Below are positions 15,528-22,138 of a stretch of 29,645 nt of DNA, piece after piece. This stretch comes from a virus: the IMG/VR virus record IMGVR_UViG_3300030331_000673, positions 1 to 29,645 of that record. One strand, 5' to 3'. The position numbers were made by a program, and so were the translations under genes. The notes under the pieces were generated by a model, which worked only from the letters and a program-made list of their open reading frames with translations, searched no databases and was not told the origin of the DNA. The first letter of the stretch is position 1. The number at the start of each line of letters is the position of its first letter.

Positions 15528-18497
15528 ATGGGTAAAATACGTATACAACTGCCAGATTTAACTTTTGATGCAGAAATAGCTGGAGAGACACCTACTATTG
15601 AAGAAAAGTTAAAAATAGTAGATTTAATACGGCAGTTACGAGCACAAAAAGCAGACCGAACAAATATTCAAGAAACCGAACAAGGTCAAGAAATTGATAC
15701 AACATCTGGTATTCGTAACGCAAAGTTACGTTTTGATTTAGGTTTTGCCGAAAATAAATTAGGTGAAGAGACAAGACTTAAAGAAAATTATGGTATGACA
15801 GAAAATGATTATTTTCGTGATAATAGAGGTCGTTTAGGTCTAAACGTATCTGGTGCGAAGAAGATTGGTATTGACATAGATAAACCTACATTGATTGATG
15901 AGTCAGGTTTTAGTAAGTATGACTTTGCAGATTTAAGTGGCATTACACCAGAGTTAACTGGTGGTATAGCAGGTGCTGTTAAGGGTGCCGCTGTAGGTGC
16001 ACCTGGTGGACCTCTTGGTATACTGTTTGGTAGTGCCGTAGGTGCTGGACTTGGTGCTGGTGGTGGTAAGACTGCTGAAGAAGTTGTAGAAACTGCTCGT
16101 GGTTTACAAGATCAAACATTTGGTGAAGTAGCTGGTGATGTCGGAAAAGAAGTTGCTACGACTTTTGCTATAGATGCGGTTTTAGGTGCACCCTTTTTAG
16201 GTTTGCGTTATGTAAGTAAAATATTTGGTGGCGGTAAAAAACCAACAGAGACTGAGCTTGAAACAATAGGAAGTGGATTAGAAAGAACAGCTAAAATAGA
16301 CGGTAAAGAGGTTAAAACACCATTATTACCAAATTTACAAACCATTGGAGCACCAGCATTATTAGGACGTACTGCAGGAATATCCGAAAAAATATTTGGA
16401 ACTTCTAAAAGATTAGAAACAAATGATGAAAGCATAAGAACTACATTAGAAGCATATAAACAAGTGGTTGGTGAAGCTGCAACGTCAGAAGATATTGGTC
16501 AAATGATTTTACAAGCATCTGATCAACAGTTTAAAAAGATATTAGGTTCGCAAAAAAAAGCAGCAGATGTAGTTTTAAATCAACTTGATGATTTGTTAAA
16601 AAGCATGGGTGCTGCGGCTTCTAAAAATTCAAATTTAGATGCAGACGCTTTGGATTTTTTAGAGAAATCTTGGATACAGGCAACAAAAAATATAGACGAT
16701 AGCACTGCTGAAATAGCTGCAATAATAAATCAAGCTCCATTTCAAAACAAAGTTATACCTACAAATGATTTAGCAGAAATGGCTTTAAATATAAGAAAAG
16801 CTAAACCTAACACTGCAACAAATAAAGATTATAGAGCTATAGCTGATGTGTTAACAAAATATGCACAAAGACGCGTAATGTCTTTTTCAGGTTTGCTTGA
16901 TTTAAGAAAAGATTTAAATGCTCTTAAAACCATGAATCATAGTGTTAGACAAGAGGGTACAAGTAATACAATTGCTATCACTCAAGGTGCTTACAATCAC
17001 ATAAATGATATAATTAAAAAAATAGATGCAAAATTAACACCTATTGAAGTTGAAGATTTAATTAGAAATTTTGACATTACAGAAGGTGGACAAAGGATTG
17101 GAACAGGTGTTTTAAAACCAGGCACTGTACAAAGGTTAAATGAAAAACTTCTTGCACATAGAGATTTAATTCAAAATACAAATAGAATATTTGGTGATAT
17201 GGAATCAGCGGCAGCACTTAAAGATTTTAGCTCTAAGGGTATTATAGGTGAAGGTGTAAACGCTGACTTTCTTGCAAATAACTTAATTAAAGATGGTAAA
17301 CCAGAAATACTCAGAAAAGCTATAGATGCAGTTGCAGAGGGAGATATAAGCGGTTTTGGTAATGCCGAACAATTTAGAGAGCTACTGGCTGGTCAATGGC
17401 TCCGTAATGCCATGACAGAGACGAACATAGGTTCTGATGCCGCAGGTAAGTTTAATGGATTATTATTTCAAAAGAAAATAGATAGATTAGGTAGAACTGC
17501 TGATGTATTGTTTGGTAACAACGCAGCTAAAATAAAAGAGTTAAGTGCTAAAATTGCTAAAACAAACTTTAATGATTTAACATCAGAGAGCATTGAAAAT
17601 ATTTGGAAACAAGAAAAAGGTATTCTTAGAAGCCTTAATGATGTTTTAACTGCTGCAAATGAAGAAGCAGGGTTAAGATCACTAAATTTATTTCAAAAAA
17701 TACGAACAAATCAAATAGGTGATTTGCAAGCAGCGTCAAACTTAACGCTTGATACAACAAAAACATCCGAAGTAAGAAGAATATTAAGTAGCGTTGATTC
17801 ACAAAAAAGAGAAAGTATCAAAGGTTTTTATCTAAAAGAATTAATTGGTGATTTTGGTACAACACAGACAACTAACGCAGATGCTGTTAAAGCATTTTCT
17901 AGTAGACTGATAAAACAAGGTGAAGATGGTAAACTAGCTGTAGTTTTTGGTGATGAAATGGGTAAAGATATGTTGGCTTTTGGTAAACAATTAGAGTTGT
18001 TGGCAAGAAAAGCTGATGGAGGTGATTTGATAGCTGCTAATATAGCTGCAAGTCCTTTACAGAATATAGGTTCGGTTTTACGTTTTGGTTTTCTTGGAAG
18101 AATTTTAGGTATGAGAAACTTTTACAAATCAACATTAGATGATTATGCAAAACTTAAAGCACAAAAAGCTGGTAAAAAAATACCAGATGCAACTTTGTTT
18201 GCAAAAGCAATATCTAATACTATATCTGCTCTGTCTGCAACCGTTAGACAAACACCTCAACAAGTTACAAGAGATATGGGAAGAGATGCAAAACAACAAC
18301 TGGAAAGTTATATTGAAAGTAAAGAACAAGATGCACAACCAGATGATCAAGTATCTCAAATACAACAAAATTTACCAGCTCCGAACATAGATTCGGATAT
18401 AGCCCAGGTGAATGTGACGCAGCCTAATAATAGAGCTTCTATTATATTAAATCCAAATCCACAAACTAGATTTTTAGCAGAGCAAGGATTAGTCTAA
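15528..18497 (+). CDS. Large internal virion/DNA-ejection protein
   Basis: A 989-aa protein, the largest in the window. N terminus MGKIRIQLPDLTFDAEIAGE with a helical RQLRAQK stretch. Residues about 140-240 contain a long Gly/Ala-rich hydrophobic section (GGIAGAVKGAAVGAPGGPLG, then ILFGSAVGAGLGAGGGK) that could insert into a membrane, as in phage ejection proteins such as T7 gp16. The rest is mostly long helices. The C terminus is Gln/Pro-rich and ends NPNPQTRFLAEQGLV. No transglycosylase triad was recognised; that activity, if used at entry, may come from elsewhere. It is separated from the previous gene by one base and its stop overlaps the lysozyme ATG. Confidence 0.7.
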   Translation: MGKIRIQLPDLTFDAEIAGETPTIEEKLKIVDLIRQLRAQKADRTNIQETEQGQEIDTTSGIRNAKLRFDLGFAENKLGEETRLKENYGMTENDYFRDNRGRLGLNVSGAKKIGIDIDKPTLIDESGFSKYDFADLSGITPELTGGIAGAVKGAAVGAPGGPLGILFGSAVGAGLGAGGGKTAEEVVETARGLQDQTFGEVAGDVGKEVATTFAIDAVLGAPFLGLRYVSKIFGGGKKPTETELETIGSGLERTAKIDGKEVKTPLLPNLQTIGAPALLGRTAGISEKIFGTSKRLETNDESIRTTLEAYKQVVGEAATSEDIGQMILQASDQQFKKILGSQKKAADVVLNQLDDLLKSMGAAASKNSNLDADALDFLEKSWIQATKNIDDSTAEIAAIINQAPFQNKVIPTNDLAEMALNIRKAKPNTATNKDYRAIADVLTKYAQRRVMSFSGLLDLRKDLNALKTMNHSVRQEGTSNTIAITQGAYNHINDIIKKIDAKLTPIEVEDLIRNFDITEGGQRIGTGVLKPGTVQRLNEKLLAHRDLIQNTNRIFGDMESAAALKDFSSKGIIGEGVNADFLANNLIKDGKPEILRKAIDAVAEGDISGFGNAEQFRELLAGQWLRNAMTETNIGSDAAGKFNGLLFQKKIDRLGRTADVLFGNNAAKIKELSAKIAKTNFNDLTSESIENIWKQEKGILRSLNDVLTAANEEAGLRSLNLFQKIRTNQIGDLQAASNLTLDTTKTSEVRRILSSVDSQKRESIKGFYLKELIGDFGTTQTTNADAVKAFSSRLIKQGEDGKLAVVFGDEMGKDMLAFGKQLELLARKADGGDLIAANIAASPLQNIGSVLRFGFLGRILGMRNFYKSTLDDYAKLKAQKAGKKIPDATLFAKAISNTISALSATVRQTPQQVTRDMGRDAKQQLESYIESKEQDAQPDDQVSQIQQNLPAPNIDSDIAQVNVTQPNNRASIILNPNPQTRFLAEQGLV

Positions 18498-18943
18498 TGG
18501 ACTTAGAAAAATTAAAAGAACAACTCATCATTGATGAGGGGGTCAAGTATGAAACATATCTCGATCATCTTTCCCTAAAGACGGTAGGAATCGGACATTT
18601 GTGCCGTGAAGACGAACCAGAGTTTGATTTAGAGCTAGGTGCAAAGGTATCTGAAGAAAGAGTAACAGAGCTTTTTGAGCAAGACATACAAAGTGTTATA
18701 CAAGACTGTAAAAAAGTTTATGATGATTGGGATAAATTACCAGAAGAAGTAAAACAAATCATAGCAAACATGATGTTTAATCTAGGTAGACCAAGATATA
18801 GTAAATTTCGCAAACATATCCAAGCTGTTATGGATGGCAAGTGGCAGGAAAGTGCAAATCAGATGCGTGACTCGAGGTGGCATAAACAGGTGCCAAATCG
18901 GGCGGAGCGTTTATGTAAACGCATGGAAGAAGTTAGTCTTTAA
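18497..18943 (+). CDS. T4-type endolysin (lysozyme, GH24)
   Basis: A 148-aa muramidase that cuts the MurNAc-GlcNAc bond of peptidoglycan for lysis. The catalytic triad matches T4 lysozyme in exact spacing: E14, D23, T29 (T4: E11, D20, T26), within IDEGVKYETYLDHLSLKTVG and the hallmark VGIGHL. MMFNLG and KQVPNRAERLCKRM near the C terminus are also family features. There is no signal peptide, so a separate holin is expected; none was identified here. AAGGA precedes the ATG, which overlaps the stop of the ejection protein. The last 11 bases overlap the convergent minus-strand gene. Confidence 0.93.
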   Translation: MDLEKLKEQLIIDEGVKYETYLDHLSLKTVGIGHLCREDEPEFDLELGAKVSEERVTELFEQDIQSVIQDCKKVYDDWDKLPEEVKQIIANMMFNLGRPRYSKFRKHIQAVMDGKWQESANQMRDSRWHKQVPNRAERLCKRMEEVSL

Positions 18944-19115
18944 GTTTATTTTTCAACATTAATAATATTTCAGTAGCTAATTTAAGAGCTTGATGTGTCG
19001 TTATCTCATGTTGCTGAAAGTCATGTTTAAATTCTTTATTACGTTCTAATATATTAATTTTTATTGGTGTGTTTTCTGCTTCTTGTGTCGCATATACATA
19101 TACTTCTTTTTTCAT
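18933..19115 (-). CDS. Small unknown protein, second gene of minus-strand operon
   Basis: A 60-aa protein, MKKEVYVYATQEAENTPIKI, mixed strand then helix (THQALKLATEILLMLKNKLK). Its ATG overlaps the stop of the upstream regulator gene (ATGA on the minus strand), so the two are coupled. Its end overlaps the lysozyme 3' end by 11 bases in convergent orientation. No known motif. The pairing with a DNA-binding protein suggests a regulatory partner, or the second half of a toxin-antitoxin-like pair, but there is no positive evidence for a toxin. Confidence 0.6.
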   Translation of the reverse strand: MKKEVYVYATQEAENTPIKINILERNKEFKHDFQQHEITTHQALKLATEILLMLKNKLKD

Positions 19116-19303
19116 TGCATTTGCTTTGCAGAACCAATACCCATGTCTTTGATCTCACTACCATATCTTGATTCATATTCTTTTTTTACAAGATTTGTAA
19201 TTTGTTGTCCGACTTTTCTATCTTCGTCTACAGCTATCTTTTTAAGTTGTTTATATGTCTTAATATCAACGCTAACACTTTTCCACTTTTCATTTGAAGC
19301 CAT
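19112..19303 (-). CDS. Ribbon-helix-helix (Arc/CopG-like) DNA-binding regulator
   Basis: A 63-aa protein, MASNEKWKSVSVDIKTYKQLKKIA. The pattern strand (KSVSVDIKTY), helix (KQLKKIAVDE), turn, helix (KVGQQITNLVKKEYESRY) is that of RHH dimers, which bind palindromic DNA with the paired N-terminal strands. The frame extends 52 codons upstream, but the inner ATG is chosen because it has an AAAGGA ribosome site about 8 bases away and the extra sequence is not RHH-like. A 17-bp palindrome lies 42 bases upstream, overlapping the probable promoter, so self-repression is likely. It is the only clear transcription regulator in the window. Confidence 0.78.
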   Translation of the reverse strand: MASNEKWKSVSVDIKTYKQLKKIAVDEDRKVGQQITNLVKKEYESRYGSEIKDMGIGSAKQMQ

Positions 19304-19321
19304 ATACTTTATCCTTTCTTT

Positions 19322-19693
19322 ATGATTAAAAGTAATATACACTATCCCATACGATATGGGAAGTATAATAAGTATAACGCTAAAAAAACAGAGTTTATGG
19401 GATTTAAGTTTGATTCCAAATGGGAAGCAGAGCGTTATGGTCAACTTGCATCTATGCAAATGGCAGGTGTTGTTGAAGATTTAGAACGACAAGTAAAGTT
19501 CGATATAATTATAAATGATATTAAAATTTGTAAATATGTTGCCGACTTTGTTTATACATTAGTTCATGAAGATGGAAAAAAAGAAAAAATTGTTGAGGAT
19601 GCAAAAGGAGTGCAAACCACTGATTTTAAAATAAAAATGAAGCTAATGAAAGCTGTTAATAACATAGAAATTAAAATTTCTAAAAAAAAGTAG
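19322..19693 (+). CDS. DUF1064/PD-(D/E)XK-type phage endonuclease
   Basis: A 123-aa protein. The order of motifs fits the DUF1064 phage nuclease-like family: KYNKYNAKK (residues 14-22), DSKWEAERY (D31, E35), LERQVKFDI, ADF (D75) and VEDAKG (D93-x-K95), the last two forming a PD-(D/E)XK core that binds metal and cuts DNA; Holliday-junction resolution is a proposed role. The start is uncertain. ATG 19322 has no ribosome site, while ATG 19397 would delete the conserved KYNAKK, so 19322 or a non-ATG start in between is likely. The operator palindrome lies inside its first codons. It is divergent from the regulator operon. Confidence 0.72.
   Translation: MIKSNIHYPIRYGKYNKYNAKKTEFMGFKFDSKWEAERYGQLASMQMAGVVEDLERQVKFDIIINDIKICKYVADFVYTLVHEDGKKEKIVEDAKGVQTTDFKIKMKLMKAVNNIEIKISKKK
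19334..19362 (-). promoter_or_regulatory. Probable promoter and operator of the RHH operon
   Basis: Read on the minus strand: TTCCCA (-35-like, 19357-19362), 17-base spacer, TATATT (-10-like, 19334-19339), about 30 bases before the regulator ATG. A palindrome TCCCATA-CGA-TATGGGA (19345-19361) covers the -35 edge and spacer, so a bound protein would block polymerase. The same bases code for residues of the divergent DUF1064 protein. Confidence 0.5.
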
Positions 19694-19727
19694 TTGACAT
19701 TTTTGTGGGAAATTCCCATGTTATAAG
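19694..19727 (+). promoter_or_regulatory. Promoter with embedded palindrome before the replication operon
   Basis: TTGACA at 19694-19699 and an extended -10 TGT-TATAAG at 19719-19727. The spacer of 22 is long, so the extended -10 may act alone. The palindrome TGGGAA-A-TTCCCA occupies 19706-19718 between the two. The first ATG with a ribosome site is at 19754. The palindrome halves match those of the RHH operon site. Confidence 0.5.
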
Positions 19728-19753
19728 TTCCTAACAATTATATGAGGTGTACT

Positions 19754-20176
19754 ATGTCAAAGGTAGAATACATTGAAAAGTTTAATCTTGCTGAAACACA
19801 AGCACGATTAAATGAAAATCTTAAAAAAGCTCAGAAAGATTTACAAGAGTTTAATAAGTATCTTGAAGAGCGTTACACACAAAAGGCACAACAAGTTCTA
19901 AATGATAGCGGTAAAGACTTTGGTACTGCTAATCTTTTAGAGGGTAATACGCAGGTCAAAGTAGAGTTGCGTAAAAAGGTAGCTTGGGATCAAGAGGGCT
20001 TGATAAAGTATCTTAATACTTTAAAGGCAGAAGATGCAGACCACTTATCTAAGGTATCTGTTACCGTGCCTGAGTCAAAATATTCTAATGCTTTACCTGC
20101 TATTCAGCACGAACTTAAAAAGTTTCGCACTGTTTCTTTGCAGGGTGTAAAAGTAACATTTGAGGGAGAAGAATAA
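19754..20176 (+). CDS. Unknown early protein preceding the Sak4-like ATPase
   Basis: A 140-aa protein starting MSKVEYIEKFNLAETQARLN. The upstream ATG at 19742 is rejected: GAGG at 19744-19747 sits 6 bases before 19754 and nothing precedes 19742. Residues 5-50 form a charged helix, probably coiled coil (LNENLKKAQKDLQEFNKYLE). The second half mixes strands and helices (VKVELRKKVAWDQEGLIKYL and SVTVPESKY). Phage proteins of this layout precede recombination genes, but I know no activity for them. The stop overlaps the ATPase ATG, so they are likely functional partners. Confidence 0.65.
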   Translation: MSKVEYIEKFNLAETQARLNENLKKAQKDLQEFNKYLEERYTQKAQQVLNDSGKDFGTANLLEGNTQVKVELRKKVAWDQEGLIKYLNTLKAEDADHLSKVSVTVPESKYSNALPAIQHELKKFRTVSLQGVKVTFEGEE

Positions 20177-21036
20177 TGTTAAAAATAATATCAGCCGACG
20201 AGAGAATGGCAGAAGAAAGAGGTCATAAAATCGTTATTGGTGGACCAAGTGGTGTCGGTAAGACTAGCTTGGTTCGCACAATGGACTCAGAAAAAACTTT
20301 GTTTATGGATTTAGAAGCAGGAGATGCCGCAATACAGGGGTGGCCTATAGATGTTATCCGCCCTAGAACATGGCAAGAATGTCGTGATTTTGCTTGTTAT
20401 ATTGGTGGTAGCAATCCTGCTTTAAATGATGATCAAGTCTATTCTAAAGCACACTATGAACAACTCTGCAAAGAAAAGGGCAACCCGCAAGAATGGTTGG
20501 CAAAATATGACAGTATATTTATTGATAGTATTACTGTAGCAGGTAGGTTGTGTTTTCAATGGTGTCAAAGTCAACCCGATTGCAAAACTTCTAACGGCAG
20601 GCTCGATACTCGAGCCGCCTACGGTATGCAGGGTCGTGAAATGATGGCTTGGCTTACGCATTTGCAACATATTAGAGATAAGAATGTTGTATTTGTTGGT
20701 ATACTAGATAGTCGCACAGACGACTACGGTAGACCAATACATGATTTACAAATAGAAGGCTCTAAGACGGGTCGTGAACTACCAGGGATTGTGGACGAAG
20801 TTATTACTATGGCAATAATGCCAGGTGATGAAAACACTCCACCATACCGTGCGTTTGTATGTCATACTCTAAACGAATGGAATTATCCTGCAAAGGATAG
20901 ATCGGGTTGTTTAGATTTGTTAGAACCACCTCACTTAGGTAATCTGTTAAAAAAGATGTCAGGTAACACTAAGGCAGAGGATCGTTTGTTAACTTTTAGT
21001 TTATTAAATAAAAATAATGGAGAGGTAAATGCTTAA
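20176..21036 (+). CDS. RecA-like P-loop ATPase (AAA_24/Sak4-like)
   Basis: A 286-aa protein. Walker A is GGPSGVGKT (residues 22-30, K29), Walker B is YDSIFIDSI (D117), and the region ahead (TLFMDLEAGD) is typical of phage nucleotide-binding AAA_24 proteins. Members such as Sak4 are RecA-core single-strand annealing proteins that act with a phage SSB. That fits here, because the next gene overlaps it and is SSB-like. GDENTPPYRAFVCHTLNEW near residue 220 is the usual C-terminal part. The ribosome site is GAGGGAG. Annealing activity is inferred from family and neighbours, not from a specific residue. Confidence 0.8.
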   Translation: MLKIISADERMAEERGHKIVIGGPSGVGKTSLVRTMDSEKTLFMDLEAGDAAIQGWPIDVIRPRTWQECRDFACYIGGSNPALNDDQVYSKAHYEQLCKEKGNPQEWLAKYDSIFIDSITVAGRLCFQWCQSQPDCKTSNGRLDTRAAYGMQGREMMAWLTHLQHIRDKNVVFVGILDSRTDDYGRPIHDLQIEGSKTGRELPGIVDEVITMAIMPGDENTPPYRAFVCHTLNEWNYPAKDRSGCLDLLEPPHLGNLLKKMSGNTKAEDRLLTFSLLNKNNGEVNA

Positions 21037-21616
21037 TTTTAATGACGTAGAACCCGATAAGGGGTTAGAACCACTAGAACTTATACCTGCAAATACTGTT
21101 GCAAGGGTAACTCTAAAGATTGAAGAGGGTCAAATTGAGATACCCGAGTTTGGTCAAGGTAATTTTTTTCGTGCAAGTGCTACAACAAAAGCAAAATGGT
21201 TGCCTATTGAGTTTACTATTACAAGCGGTAAACATAAAGGACGTAAGTTATGGCACAAATTGTTTGTTGATGGCGATAAGATTGCCGAGGGTGGTATGCC
21301 ACAAGCTAAACAGATTGGTTTGCGTACCATGCGTTCTATTTTAGAAAGTGCCCGTCAAATCCGTACTGATGATATGTCGCCTGAAGCAAATGCTAAGAGA
21401 CAAATAAATTCTATCGAAGATTTAAATGGTATGAATTTATGTATTAGAATTGGTATAGAAAAAGGCACTAATGGTTACGGTGATAAGAACTCATTGATTG
21501 CACCTTTAACACCTGGTCAAACAGATTATATACTTTCTGATTTGCCTACTGAACCACAGGTTCAGCAAGTGCAACAAACAACTTCTAATCCAACACCCGA
21601 TTGGGCTAAACAATAA
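21029..21616 (+). CDS. DUF669-like single-stranded DNA-binding protein
   Basis: A 195-aa protein starting MLNFNDVEPDKGLEPLELIP. Strands around residues 20-80 (ARVTLKIEEGQIEIP, WLPIEFTITSGKHKGRKLWH) with the GKHKGRKLW turn are typical of phage DUF669/SSB-like OB folds that follow AAA_24 ATPases. The tail is Gln/Pro-rich and ends PTPDWAKQ, a flexible end comparable to SSB tails, though less acidic. A GAGAGG ribosome site precedes an ATG that overlaps the ATPase gene by 8 bases. Probable role: coat single strands and load the annealing ATPase. Confidence 0.7.
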   Translation: MLNFNDVEPDKGLEPLELIPANTVARVTLKIEEGQIEIPEFGQGNFFRASATTKAKWLPIEFTITSGKHKGRKLWHKLFVDGDKIAEGGMPQAKQIGLRTMRSILESARQIRTDDMSPEANAKRQINSIEDLNGMNLCIRIGIEKGTNGYGDKNSLIAPLTPGQTDYILSDLPTEPQVQQVQQTTSNPTPDWAKQ

Positions 21617-21630
21617 GTTTCTAAGATTTC

Positions 21631-21710
21631 TAGCGTCAACACCTTGTAGTGCGTTAGGACTATGTTTGGGGAGTACATAGGACGCAAAACTCCCCGCCAC
21701 AATCGGGAGG
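21631..21710 (+). ncRNA. Structured leader with possible pseudoknot and SD-sequestering alternative (riboswitch candidate)
   Basis: Visible pairings: outer stem GCGTC 21633-21637 with GACGC 21681-21685; weak stem CAC 21640-21642 with GTG 21649-21651; stem CTATG 21660-21664 with CATAG 21676-21680, whose 11-base loop contains GGGGAGT 21668-21674. That loop is complementary over 7 bp to ACTCCCC 21689-21695, giving a pseudoknot. The same downstream strand (CTCCC 21690-21694) can instead pair with GGGAG 21705-21709, part of the ribosome site of the SleB gene. Three stems plus a loop-to-3' pseudoknot resembles the layout of glutamine (glnA/downstream-peptide) riboswitches of marine bacteria and phages, but the conserved bases only partly match, so the ligand is unassigned. 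Confidence 0.5.
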
Positions 21711-21715
21711 ATTAA

Positions 21716-22138
21716 ATGATTGAATCAATTATGTGTCTAGCCATGGCGATTTACTTTGAAGCAAGAGGTGAGCCTATGGTGGGGCAAGTGGCGGTTGCTC
21801 AAGTTGTCGTAAATAGAGTCGGTGATTATAGATACCCCGATAATGTTTGTGATGTCGTTAAGCAAGGCTATTACTATTCTTGGAATCAAAACATTCCTAT
21901 TAGAAATAAATGTCAATTTAGCTTTTGGTGCGACGGTAAACCCGAAACTATAAATGATATGATGGCATGGGGTTTTGCTATTGATATAGCTGAAGCCACA
22001 ATGAAAGGCTATCTGTATGATACAACAAGCGGTGCCACTCATTATCATGCGTATTATGTACAACCAAGTTGGTCATATCAGTTTACAAGGACTGTTCGTA
22101 TTAACGACCATATATTTTATAGAAGAGAGATGGAATGA
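21716..22138 (+). CDS. SleB-type cell wall hydrolase (Hydrolase_2)
   Basis: A 140-aa protein. The family motif AMAIYFEARGEP (E15 the probable catalytic acid) is followed by VGQVAVAQVVVNRV, NVCDVVKQ, CQFSFWCDG and TSGATHYHAYYV, the full order of the SleB/CwlJ lytic transglycosylase-like fold. There is no clear signal peptide. It is a peptidoglycan hydrolase inside the replication cluster, about 2.8 kb from the T4-type lysozyme. GGGAGG lies 5 bases before the ATG and can be hidden by the upstream structure. The 3' end overlaps the helicase start (ATGA). Role could be lysis, entry or host wall remodelling; not decidable here. Confidence 0.88.
   Translation: MIESIMCLAMAIYFEARGEPMVGQVAVAQVVVNRVGDYRYPDNVCDVVKQGYYYSWNQNIPIRNKCQFSFWCDGKPETINDMMAWGFAIDIAEATMKGYLYDTTSGATHYHAYYVQPSWSYQFTRTVRINDHIFYRREME

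Noticed and set aside
21631-21710. Firm call of a glutamine riboswitch
   Set aside because: Layout and the P1 region are similar, but the conserved core (GUAGG/GAAGG type bases) only partly matches; kept as an unassigned structured leader.
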